Origin: Pseudomonas sp. MN1F
GTDB lineage: Bacteria > Pseudomonadota > Gammaproteobacteria > Pseudomonadales > Pseudomonadaceae
Direction: 5' to 3'
DNA: 64,000 nt
Assembly (NCBI RefSeq): GCF_009391885.1
Contig: NZ_VZII01000037.1
Location: 186,001 to 250,000, forward strand
The notes below the pieces were generated by a model, which saw only the letters and a program-made list of their open reading frames with translations, was not told the origin of the DNA and ran no database searches. The position numbers were made by a program, and so were the translations under genes. Of this stretch, positions 17,644 to 25,925 are shown one piece after another; within the stretch, counting starts at the first letter, position 1; every line of letters starts with the position of its first letter.

Positions 17644-19290
17644 TTATTCGGTGAGCAGCGACTGTCGGATCAATTTCTTGTCGACCTTGCCTACGCTGGT
17701 TTTCGGGATTTGCTCGACACAACGTATCTGCCGCGGAATCGCCCACTTGTTCAGCTGGCCGCTGGCAACAAAAGGCTGCAGATGCTCGGCCAACGCCGCC
17801 GCATCCAGCTGCCGACCGTCGCGGCAAACCAGCAGTGCCAGCGGCTGCTCGCCCCATTGCGGGTCCGGCACGCCGACTACCGCCACCGCCTCGACCGTCG
17901 GGTGCTGGCTGATCAGGCTTTCCAGTTCGACCGAGCTGATCCACTCGCCACCGGTCTTGATCACATCCTTGATCCGGTCGCGGATGCGCACCACGCCACC
18001 TGCGTCGACGCAGGCCAGGTCACCGGTGTGCAGCCAGCCACTGCGCCACAGCGCGGCGCCTTGCTCCGGTTCCTTGAAGTAGCCCTGGGTCAACCATGGC
18101 GCGCGCACCACCACTTCACCCAGGCGCTCGCCATCGTGTGGCACGTCATTGCCAGCGTCATCGACGATACGCAGGTCCACCAGCACGATCGGCACGCCGG
18201 CATTGATGCGCAGCGGCACCTGCTCGGCCATGGGCAGCGCCAGGTCCTGGGCGTTCAGGCGGGTGACGCTGAGCAGCGGGCAGCTTTCCGACATGCCATA
18301 GCCGCAGTGCACGCGAATACCGCGGTTGCTCGCGCGCTGCGCCAGCCCCACGGTCAGTGCGCTGCCACCGAGCAGCATCTTCCAGCCGATCAGGTCGGTG
18401 CGCCGGCCCTCGTCGCAGTCGAGCATCATCTGCAGCACGGTTGGCACGCAGTGCGAGAAGGTCACACCCTCCTCCCGGTACAGCCGCACCAGGCGGTTGG
18501 GCTCGTAGCGCCCCGGGTAGACCTGCTTGATGCCCAGCGCCGTGGCCACATAGGGCACGCCCCAGGCATGCACATGGAACATCGGCGTGATCGGCATGTA
18601 CACATCGCCTTCACGCAACAGCGGTTCGCCGCCGCAGGCGGCCAGGGTGGCCTGCTCGGCCAGGGTGTGCAGCACCAACTGGCGATGGCTGAAATAAACG
18701 CCCTTGGGCAGGCCGGTGGTACCGGTGGTGTAGAACAGCGTGGCCAACGAGTGTTCGTCGAAGTCGGGGAAGTCGAAGCGGGTGCCCGCCGCGTCCAGCA
18801 ACGCCTCGTACTCGCCCAGGGTGGGCAGCGTCGGCTGGTCGCAGGCGCCATCGCTGAGGCGGATGAAGCCTTGCACGGTCGGCAGTTCATCGCGCAGCTG
18901 CTCCATCAGCGGCAGGAAGTCGTCATGCACCAGCACCAGCCGGTCTTCGGCATGGTTCATGGTGTAGCGGACCTGCTCGGCGGACAGCCGCACGTTGACG
19001 GTGTGCAGTACAGCGCCGAGCATCGGCACGGCGAAGAAACATTCCAGGGCGCGGTGGCTGTCCCAGTCGAGCAAGGCGACGGTGTCGCCTGGCCTGACCC
19101 CGGCCTCGGTGAGCACGTTGGCCAGGCGCTGGATGCGTTCGATCAGCGTCGTGTAGCTGTAGCGCAGCGTGTCGGCATAGACGATTTCCTGGTTCGGCTG
19201 GTAACGCACGCCCGACAACAGCAGGCGCTTGATCAGCAGCGGGTAGCCATAGGCCTGTTCGGCGGCCGGCATGATACGGGTGGTGGTCAT
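17644..19290 (-). CDS. Acyl-CoA ligase, medium-chain fatty-acid type (AlkK-like)
   Basis: 548-residue ANL-superfamily ligase. The P-loop FYTTGTTGLPKGVYFSH is near residue 188, followed by GYGMSESCPLLSV, HTGDLACVD, RIKDVIKTGGEWIS and the C-terminal catalytic lysine region PKTSVGKVDKK. The sequence fits ligases for medium-chain fatty acids such as AlkK of P. oleovorans; chain length is not certain. ATG 19290 with GAAGGA seven bases upstream is preferred to an in-frame GTG at 19305. It is the last gene of the minus-strand operon, 11 bp after the acyl-CoA dehydrogenase, so the two likely act in sequence on the same carboxylic acid. Confidence 0.9.
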   Translation of the reverse strand: MTTTRIMPAAEQAYGYPLLIKRLLLSGVRYQPNQEIVYADTLRYSYTTLIERIQRLANVLTEAGVRPGDTVALLDWDSHRALECFFAVPMLGAVLHTVNVRLSAEQVRYTMNHAEDRLVLVHDDFLPLMEQLRDELPTVQGFIRLSDGACDQPTLPTLGEYEALLDAAGTRFDFPDFDEHSLATLFYTTGTTGLPKGVYFSHRQLVLHTLAEQATLAACGGEPLLREGDVYMPITPMFHVHAWGVPYVATALGIKQVYPGRYEPNRLVRLYREEGVTFSHCVPTVLQMMLDCDEGRRTDLIGWKMLLGGSALTVGLAQRASNRGIRVHCGYGMSESCPLLSVTRLNAQDLALPMAEQVPLRINAGVPIVLVDLRIVDDAGNDVPHDGERLGEVVVRAPWLTQGYFKEPEQGAALWRSGWLHTGDLACVDAGGVVRIRDRIKDVIKTGGEWISSVELESLISQHPTVEAVAVVGVPDPQWGEQPLALLVCRDGRQLDAAALAEHLQPFVASGQLNKWAIPRQIRCVEQIPKTSVGKVDKKLIRQSLLTE

Positions 19291-19301
19291 CGCGGCATCC
19301 T

Positions 19302-21071
19302 TCACAGCAGGTCGGCATCGAGCAGGTAAAGGCTGTGGCTACCGGCCTTGACGCTGGCGCTCAGCGATTGGGTACGCGGCAGCAGGCGCGCGAAGTAGAA
19401 GCGCGCGGTGGCCAGCTTGCTCTGGTGGAACGGCTCGGGCTGCGCGGTGTTCAGGGCGACCTCGGCCATGCGTGCCCACAGGTAGGCATACAGCGTGTAG
19501 CCGAACGCATGCAGGTATTCCACCGACGCAGCGCCAATCTCCCGAGGGTTGCCCTGGCCGCGGTCGAGGACCCAGGCCGTCAGGTCATCGAGCTCGTTCA
19601 GCGCCGCCAACAGCGGAGCTGCGAATTCGGCGGTCAGCGCCTCGGCGAAGGTGCGGATCTCCGTCGACAGCAGGCGGTACGCCTGGCCGCCATCGCCCAG
19701 CAGCTTGCGCCCCACCAGGTCGAGGGCCTGGATGCCGTTGGCGCCTTCGTAGATCTGGGTAATGCGGCAATCGCGAATCAGCTGTTCCTGGCCCCATTCG
19801 CGGATGTAACCGTGGCCACCGAACACCTGCTGGCCATGCACCGTGGTTTCCAGGCCCATGTCGGTGAGGAAAGCCTTGGCCACCGGGGTCAGCAAGGCCA
19901 CCTTGGCCTCGGCCAGGCGACGTGCGTCGGCATCCTCGCTGTACTTGGCCAGGTCCAGTTGCAGCGCCACGTAGGTGGAAAATGCCCGCCCGCCTTCGTT
20001 CAGGGCCTTCATGGTCAGCAGCATGCGCCGCACATCCGGGTGCACGACGATCGGGTCGGCGGCCTGCCCGGGCGCCTCGGCGCCGGTCGGGGCACGGCCC
20101 TGCTGACGGTCGCGGGCATAGGCGATGGCGTTCTGGTAGGAGCGCTCGCCCAGGGCCAGGCCCTGGATACCCACGCCCAGGCGCTCGTAGTTCATCATGG
20201 TGAACATGGCATTGAGGCCCTTGTTCGGTTCGCCGACCAGGTAACCGATGGCGCCGTCGAAGTTCATCACGCAGGTGGCCGAGGCCTTGATGCCCATCTT
20301 GTGCTCGATCGAGCCACAACTGACAGCATTGGCCTCGCCCAGCGCGCCATCATCGTCGACCAGCACTTTCGGCACCAGGAACAGGGAAATACCCTTGGCC
20401 CCAGCAGGTGCGTCAGGCAAACGGGCCAGCACCAGATGGATGATGTTCTCGCTCAGGTCCTGCTCACCGCCGGTGATGAAGATCTTGGTGCCGCTGACCC
20501 GGTAGCGGCCATCGGCCGACGGTTCGGCACGGCTGCGCAGCAGGCCCAGGTCAGTACCGCAGTGCGGCTCGGTCAGGCACATCGAGCCCGTCCAGCGCCC
20601 TTCATACATCGGCGGCAGGTAACGGGCCTTGAGCGGCTCGCTGGCGTGGTTGAGCAGTGACAGGCAGGCGCCTGCGGTGAGCATCGGGTACAGGCCGAAC
20701 GACAGGTTGGCCGCGTTGAGCATTTCTTCGAGCTGAGCGCCGATCACTTTCGGCATGCCCATGCCGCCATATTCCGGGGCGCCGGCCACACCCACCCAGC
20801 CATCTTCGGCAAACGCCCGGTAGGCGTCGGCAAAGCCATCCGGGGTGATTACGCGGCCGTTTTCCCAACGGCAACCCTGCTCGTCACCACTGCGGTTGAG
20901 CGGCGCCACCACGTCGGCAATCAGCTTGCCGGCCTGCTCGAGCACGGCCCGGGCGGTGTCGCCATCGACCTGCTCGGCCAGCGCCGGGGTCTGCGCCCAC
21001 CAGGCCGGGATATCGAACACTTCGTTGAACAGGAAATCCATGTCGCGCAGTGGCGGAAGGTAATCAGACAT
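19302..21071 (-). CDS. Acyl-CoA dehydrogenase, large DmdC/AidB-related type
   Basis: 589-residue FAD-dependent acyl-CoA dehydrogenase. It has an N-terminal helical extension (YLPPLRDMDFLFNEVFD), the FAD-binding segment SMCLTEPHCGTDLG and ITGGEQDLSENIIHLVLAR, and YEGANGIQALDLVGRKLL containing the catalytic Glu position. A C-terminal acyl-CoA-dehydrogenase extension of about 150 residues follows. This roughly 600-residue class includes 3-methylmercaptopropionyl-CoA dehydrogenase but most members act on unknown acyl-CoAs. ATG 21071 overlaps the end of the RND gene by eight bases, so translation is coupled to an envelope transporter. That coupling suggests it processes the molecule the transporter handles. 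Confidence 0.9.
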   Translation of the reverse strand: MSDYLPPLRDMDFLFNEVFDIPAWWAQTPALAEQVDGDTARAVLEQAGKLIADVVAPLNRSGDEQGCRWENGRVITPDGFADAYRAFAEDGWVGVAGAPEYGGMGMPKVIGAQLEEMLNAANLSFGLYPMLTAGACLSLLNHASEPLKARYLPPMYEGRWTGSMCLTEPHCGTDLGLLRSRAEPSADGRYRVSGTKIFITGGEQDLSENIIHLVLARLPDAPAGAKGISLFLVPKVLVDDDGALGEANAVSCGSIEHKMGIKASATCVMNFDGAIGYLVGEPNKGLNAMFTMMNYERLGVGIQGLALGERSYQNAIAYARDRQQGRAPTGAEAPGQAADPIVVHPDVRRMLLTMKALNEGGRAFSTYVALQLDLAKYSEDADARRLAEAKVALLTPVAKAFLTDMGLETTVHGQQVFGGHGYIREWGQEQLIRDCRITQIYEGANGIQALDLVGRKLLGDGGQAYRLLSTEIRTFAEALTAEFAAPLLAALNELDDLTAWVLDRGQGNPREIGAASVEYLHAFGYTLYAYLWARMAEVALNTAQPEPFHQSKLATARFYFARLLPRTQSLSASVKAGSHSLYLLDADLL

Positions 21072-23529
21072 GAGGCGAACACTCGGTTTCTTGGGTTGAC
21101 GAACGTGACGCGGCACGGGCCCGGCTTGCCGCCGGGGCGCCATGGCCACGCAAGAGGAAGTGCGACAGCGCCGGGATCAGCACCAGCGCGCCGAGCATGT
21201 TCCAGAGGAACATGAAGGTCAGCAGCAGGCCCATGTCGGCCTGGAACTTGATGGGCGACCAGGCCCAACCGACCACGCCAGCGGCCAGGGTGATGCCCAC
21301 CAGGCCGACCACGCGCCCGGTGAAGGCCACGGCCTTCTGGTAGGCCTGGGCCAGCGGCAGGCCGGCACGCTGGTGATGCAGCTGCACGCTGAGCAGGTAC
21401 AACGCGTAGTCGACGCCAATGCCGACACCCAGGGCGATCACCGGCAAGGTGGCGACCTTGACACCGATGCCCATCGCCACCATCAGCGCTTCGCACAGCA
21501 GTGAGGTGAGCATCAGCGGCAGGATTGCCACCAGGGTGGCGCGCCAGCTGCGGAAGGTGAACAGGCAGAACACGGTAACCGCCAGGTACACCAGCAACAG
21601 CATGCGGTGGTTGGCCTCGCGCACGACGATATTGGTCGCGGCCTCGATACCGGCGCTGCCGGCGGCCAGCAGGAACTGGCGATCGTCACCACTGTTGGCC
21701 TGGGCGAAGCGCTCGGCGGTGGCGGCAACTTGCGCCAGGGTGTCGGCACGGTGGTCCTTGAGGTAGGCGATCACCGGCATCAGCGAACAGTCGTTGTTGA
21801 ACAGCTCCGGGGTGTTGACCGAGGCCTGCTGGGCCGCGTAGTTGAGCACGTCCTGGTTGCGCTGCAGGCTGTTCAGGCGCGGGTTGCCCTCGTAGGTGCC
21901 GGCGGTGATCTGGCGCACTGCGTTGGCCAGCGACAACGTGGTCTGTACCCCGGGCAGCTGTTGCAGCTCCCAGGCCAGGCGGTCGGCCAGCACCAGCGTC
22001 TGGTAGCGCAGGCAGCCTTCGGCGGGCGTCTTGACCATCACCGCGAAGGTGTCGCTGCTCAGCGCGTAGTGGCTGGTGATGAAGGCGTTGTCACGGTTGT
22101 AGCGCGAGTCGGCGCGCAGCTCCGGGGCACCGCTGTCGAGGTCGCCGATCTTCAGCTGCAGGCTGCCCCACACACCGACGGCGGTAAGGGCCACGGCCAC
22201 CAGCAAGGCGCCCGTGGCCCACTTGCGTTCGGTAAAGCGGTCGAGCAGGTCCCACAAGCGGCCAAAGCCACGGTGCTGCGCCGCACGGGCATCGATGTAC
22301 AAGGCGCGCTCGGCGGCCTTGCGGCCAACGCCGACATACGACAGCGCCACCGGCATCAGCAGCAGCGAGGTGAAGATCAGCACCGCCACACCGATGCTGG
22401 CGGTGATGGCCAGGTCCTGGATCACCGGGATATCGATCAGCATCAGTACGGCAAAGCCCACCGCGTCCGCCAGCAGCGCGGTGACCCCGGCCACGAACAG
22501 GCGGCGGAAGGTGTAGCGTGCGGCGATCTGCCGGTGGGTACCACGGCCGATGTCCTGGAGGATGCCGTTCATCTTCTGCGCGGCGTGGGACACGCCGATG
22601 GCGAAGATCAGGAACGGCACCAGGATCGAGTACGGGTCGATGGCATAACCCAGCCAGGCAACGATGCCCAGCTGCCAGACCACCGCGGTCAGCGAACACA
22701 GCACCACCAGCAAGGTGCTGCGCACGCAGCGGGTGTACAGGTAGATGATCACCAGGCTGGTGACCACGGCCAGGGCAAAGAACGCCATTACCTGGATCAG
22801 CCCGTCGATCAGGTCGCCCATCAGCTTGGCGAAACCGATCACGTGGATCTGGTACTGGCCGCTGGCCTGGTACTGGCTGCGCAGGTGTTCGAGCTTTTGC
22901 GAGAAGGCGTGGTAATCGATGCCTTTGCCGGTGGCCGAATCCTGGTCCAGCAGCGGCACGATCAGCATGCTCGACTTGAAGTCGCGGGCCACCAGGCTGC
23001 CGACGATATTGGCGCGCTCGATGTTCTGGCGCAGCTGCTCGATGTCGGCGGCGCCGCCCTGGTAGCCGTCAGGCATCACCGGGCCGCCCTGGAAGCCTTC
23101 TTCGGTGACCTCGGTCCAGCGCACTGCCGGGCTCCACAGCGACTTCATCCAGGCACGGTCGACACCGTCGCTGAGAAACAGCTCGTCGTTGATCTGGCGC
23201 AGGGTCTGCAGGTAGTCGGGGTCGAAGATGTCGCCGCGGGTGTTCTCCACCACCACCCGCACCGAGTTGCCAAGGCCGCGCAGCGACTGGCGGTTTGCCA
23301 GGTAGTTCTGGATGTAGGGGTGGCTCTGCGGCAGCATTTTCTCGAAGCTGGGGCGCAGCTCCAGGCGGGTCAGTGCCATGTAGCCGAGCACCAGGGTGGT
23401 CAGCAGCATGCACAGCACGAAGGCCAGGCGGTGGTTGAACACCAGGCGCTCCAGGCGATTGCCCGAACGCGGGTCGAAGTCGGCGAGGTTGTGGATCACC
23501 GGCAGTGGGTCTTGGCGGATATCGGCCAT
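21064..23529 (-). CDS. RND/MMPL-family membrane transporter
   Basis: 821-residue inner-membrane protein with the 1+5+1+5 helix layout of RND exporters. The first helix is at about residues 28-48. Large periplasmic loops follow helix 1 and helix 7. Cytoplasmic-side motifs are seen near RYTFRRLFVAGVTALLADAVGFAVLML and GVGIGVDYALYLLSVQL. It resembles the lipid-handling MMPL/HpnN branch rather than the multidrug branch, and there is no membrane-fusion partner gene. Start ATG 23529 overlaps the YCF48 stop (TGATG). Neighbours DUF1302, DUF1329 and YCF48 recur with this RND type in proteobacteria; a role in moving a lipid or other hydrophobic compound is inferred. Confidence 0.87.
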   Translation of the reverse strand: MADIRQDPLPVIHNLADFDPRSGNRLERLVFNHRLAFVLCMLLTTLVLGYMALTRLELRPSFEKMLPQSHPYIQNYLANRQSLRGLGNSVRVVVENTRGDIFDPDYLQTLRQINDELFLSDGVDRAWMKSLWSPAVRWTEVTEEGFQGGPVMPDGYQGGAADIEQLRQNIERANIVGSLVARDFKSSMLIVPLLDQDSATGKGIDYHAFSQKLEHLRSQYQASGQYQIHVIGFAKLMGDLIDGLIQVMAFFALAVVTSLVIIYLYTRCVRSTLLVVLCSLTAVVWQLGIVAWLGYAIDPYSILVPFLIFAIGVSHAAQKMNGILQDIGRGTHRQIAARYTFRRLFVAGVTALLADAVGFAVLMLIDIPVIQDLAITASIGVAVLIFTSLLLMPVALSYVGVGRKAAERALYIDARAAQHRGFGRLWDLLDRFTERKWATGALLVAVALTAVGVWGSLQLKIGDLDSGAPELRADSRYNRDNAFITSHYALSSDTFAVMVKTPAEGCLRYQTLVLADRLAWELQQLPGVQTTLSLANAVRQITAGTYEGNPRLNSLQRNQDVLNYAAQQASVNTPELFNNDCSLMPVIAYLKDHRADTLAQVAATAERFAQANSGDDRQFLLAAGSAGIEAATNIVVREANHRMLLLVYLAVTVFCLFTFRSWRATLVAILPLMLTSLLCEALMVAMGIGVKVATLPVIALGVGIGVDYALYLLSVQLHHQRAGLPLAQAYQKAVAFTGRVVGLVGITLAAGVVGWAWSPIKFQADMGLLLTFMFLWNMLGALVLIPALSHFLLRGHGAPAASRARAASRSSTQETECSPHV

Positions 23530-24506
23530 CAGGGTCTTCTCTCGTCGAAGGTACGCACGCCCCGCTCGCCCACCAGTACCAGGCCGGTACCGGCGTCGTC
23601 GGCAAGCGCGGTCACCGGGCCACGCGTGGCTTGTGGCTGCGGGCTGAAGCTGGCGCCGCCGTCGCGGCTGAGCAGCAGGTCGCCGGCCTGGCTGGCCAGC
23701 CAGACCTCGCCGCCTGCGCCAAGGCTGGCCGCCGTGAGGCTGGTCTTCACCCCGCTGCTGACCGGTTGCCACTGCTGGCCGCCGTCACTGCTGCGGTAGG
23801 CATTGCCGCGCAAGCCGTAGATCAGCAGCAGGCCGGGTTTGCCGACGGCACCGAACAAGGTGCCGGCATACGGCGTGGGTACCTGCTCGAAGCGTTGACT
23901 GGCGGTATCCAGCTTGAGCAGCAGGCCCTGCTCGCCAGTGATGTACAGCGCGTCACCGACTGGCGCCAGGCTGGTCAAGTGCAGGCCTTGCGGGTTGTCG
24001 CTGTGGTCCTGCCACGGCAACCAGTGCTGGCCACCGTCCTCGGTGCGCAACAGCAGGTTGAACAGGCCCACGGCATAGCCGTGCTGGTCATCGCTGAACC
24101 ACACATCGAGCAAGGTGCTGTCGGTGCCGTCGGCCAGTTCACGGCCATCGAGCTGCTTTTGCCAGTGCTGGCCGCCGTCGCGGCTATACAACACCACACC
24201 GTCGTTGCCCACTGCCCAGCCGTGCTCGGCAGTGGGGAAGCTGACCGCGTTGAGGTCGGCGCTGACCGGCACCTGGGCCTGCTGCCAGTGCGCGCCATGG
24301 TCGTCGGAATACACAATGTGCCCGCGCGGGCCCACCGCCACCAGGCGCGCACCGGCCTGGGTCACATCACGCAGCGCACTGGCTGCGGCCAATGCACTGG
24401 GCATCGCCGGCAGGTCCAGCACGTCGGTGAAAGGCGCCGCCTGGGCCGCGCCTTGCAGCGCGCCCCAGAGCAGCATCGCCACGCTGCATCGTTTGAAGAC
24501 AGACAT
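23529..24506 (-). CDS. Secreted YCF48/BNR-type beta-propeller protein
   Basis: 325-residue protein with a signal peptide (about 1-22, ending AQA-AP). The mature part is built of about seven repeats with Asp-box-like turns, for example SDDHGAHW, SRDGGQHW, TEDGGQHW, SSDGGQQW and SRDGGASF. This is the pattern of the YCF48/HCF136 photosystem-assembly propeller family, here in a non-photosynthetic host. ATG 24506 with GAGG upstream gives a clean signal peptide; an in-frame start at 24644 would place unrelated residues before it. It sits between DUF1329 and the RND gene and probably works with them in the periplasm. Confidence 0.85.
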   Translation of the reverse strand: MSVFKRCSVAMLLWGALQGAAQAAPFTDVLDLPAMPSALAAASALRDVTQAGARLVAVGPRGHIVYSDDHGAHWQQAQVPVSADLNAVSFPTAEHGWAVGNDGVVLYSRDGGQHWQKQLDGRELADGTDSTLLDVWFSDDQHGYAVGLFNLLLRTEDGGQHWLPWQDHSDNPQGLHLTSLAPVGDALYITGEQGLLLKLDTASQRFEQVPTPYAGTLFGAVGKPGLLLIYGLRGNAYRSSDGGQQWQPVSSGVKTSLTAASLGAGGEVWLASQAGDLLLSRDGGASFSPQPQATRGPVTALADDAGTGLVLVGERGVRTFDERRP

Positions 24507-24528
24507 TGCCAACCTCTGCGCCATGCGC

Positions 24529-25887
24529 TCAGCGAATGCCATTGCCGGCCAGCGATTCAGGCGACCACTGGGCCTTGGACAGCGGGTCGATGTAGCGGAT
24601 GCCGCCGTAGGCGCCGACCACGCCGTTGAGGTTGTAGGTGCCACCGACCAGGTCGTAGATCATGAATGGCGTGGCATCCGGGGTCTGCTTGTCGTAGCTC
24701 TGGGTCAGGAAGGCGAACGAGCCACGGTACAGCTGGCCGCGGGCGTCATACTGGTCGGAAGCCAGGGCCACCCAGCTGTCCTCGTCGAGGTAGAAGCGGC
24801 GCTTGTGGTAAATGTGCCGCGCACCGTCCTTGAGCTTGCCTTCCACTACCCACACGCGGTGTTTTTCCCAGCGCACGAACTGCGGAGCGAGGTGATTGGG
24901 GGTGATCAGCTGCTTGACGTCGGTGTTGTAGGTCAGCTGGTAGGTGTTGTACGGCACGTACATTTCCTGCTTGCCGACCAGGGTCCAGTCGTAGCGGTCC
25001 AGGGCGCCATTGAAGACGAACACGTCATCGTAGGTGCCGGAGCCCGAGGTGCCTGGGTTGGGCGTGTCGTAGGCCAGGTTCGGGGCCAGCTTGACCCGGC
25101 GCTGCCCAGGCAGGTACTGCCAGGCGCTGCGCGGCTGCACCAGCGGGTTGGCGGCATCGCGCAACATCATCGCTTCACCGGCGCGGCGGGCGGGGCCGGT
25201 GTACACCAGTTTCATCTGGTAGTAGGTGTCCTTGGCGCCGATCGGCTTGTTCATGTCTTCGTAGATCGGGTAGCTGATGTTGGCCTGGCCGGTGGTCGAC
25301 AGCGTGGGCTTGCCCGCCGCGTCGACGTTCCACGAGTCGTATTTGGCGGTCATGCTCACGCCCTGATAGCGCAGCAGGAAGTTCCACATCGCCTCGGCGC
25401 CGTTCTGCGGGATCGGGAACGGGATGCCCGGCAGCACGTTGTCCACCGCGGTGCCGCCCTCCTGGCTCTTGGCACCGGTGGCGTTCTTCAGGGTGTTGTC
25501 CAGCACCGCCTGGGGCAGTGCCACGCTGCGGTGGGTCGGGTAGACATCGACACGCATGGTCGGGAAGCGTTTGAGCAGTTCAAGGGTGGTGGCCGTCAGC
25601 TGGCCCTTGTACTGCTCGGCGTTCTTGCCATCGATGACCAGCAGCGGTTTCTCGCTGGCGAACGGGTCGGGGCGCATGCTGGCGCCGCTCTGGTAGCCGG
25701 CCGGAGGCGTCAGCAGGCCGCCCTGGTAGGCCGGGATCGAGCCATCGGCATTGGCGGCCTTTTCCGCGCCCAGGGTGGTCAGGTTCTTGCCCAGCTTGGC
25801 AGCCTGGTCAGGGGATACCGCAGCGTGGGCGGCGTTGAGGGCAGCCAGCGACAGGCAGGTGGCCAACAGGGTTTTCACGTAGTTCAT
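24529..25887 (-). CDS. DUF1329 periplasmic/outer-membrane-associated protein
   Basis: 452-residue secreted protein with a signal peptide ending at AHA-AV (about 22). DUF1329 features are the N-terminal GSIPAYQGGLLTPP, the central NFLLRYQGVSM, YLPGQRRVKLAPNLAYDTPNP and a C-terminal DEDSWVALASDQYD. The fold is thought to resemble LolB/LppX lipoprotein carriers, but this copy has no lipobox. It lies directly downstream of DUF1302, the usual arrangement. A lipid or hydrophobic-ligand chaperone between RND pump and outer membrane is plausible but unproven. Confidence 0.87.
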   Translation of the reverse strand: MNYVKTLLATCLSLAALNAAHAAVSPDQAAKLGKNLTTLGAEKAANADGSIPAYQGGLLTPPAGYQSGASMRPDPFASEKPLLVIDGKNAEQYKGQLTATTLELLKRFPTMRVDVYPTHRSVALPQAVLDNTLKNATGAKSQEGGTAVDNVLPGIPFPIPQNGAEAMWNFLLRYQGVSMTAKYDSWNVDAAGKPTLSTTGQANISYPIYEDMNKPIGAKDTYYQMKLVYTGPARRAGEAMMLRDAANPLVQPRSAWQYLPGQRRVKLAPNLAYDTPNPGTSGSGTYDDVFVFNGALDRYDWTLVGKQEMYVPYNTYQLTYNTDVKQLITPNHLAPQFVRWEKHRVWVVEGKLKDGARHIYHKRRFYLDEDSWVALASDQYDARGQLYRGSFAFLTQSYDKQTPDATPFMIYDLVGGTYNLNGVVGAYGGIRYIDPLSKAQWSPESLAGNGIR

Positions 25888-25889
25888 GA

Positions 25890-25897
25890 TTGTTGTT
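25890..25897 (-). promoter_or_regulatory. Hfq/Crc-type A-rich motif at the DUF1329 start
   Basis: On the minus strand AACAACAA lies between the Shine-Dalgarno (ACAGGA) and the ATG, within AAAACAACAAT. The perfect AAnAAnAA match at this position would let Hfq/Crc block initiation. Confidence 0.55.
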
Positions 25898-25925
25898 TTC
25901 CTGTGAAGTCTGTGGGGGACAGGTC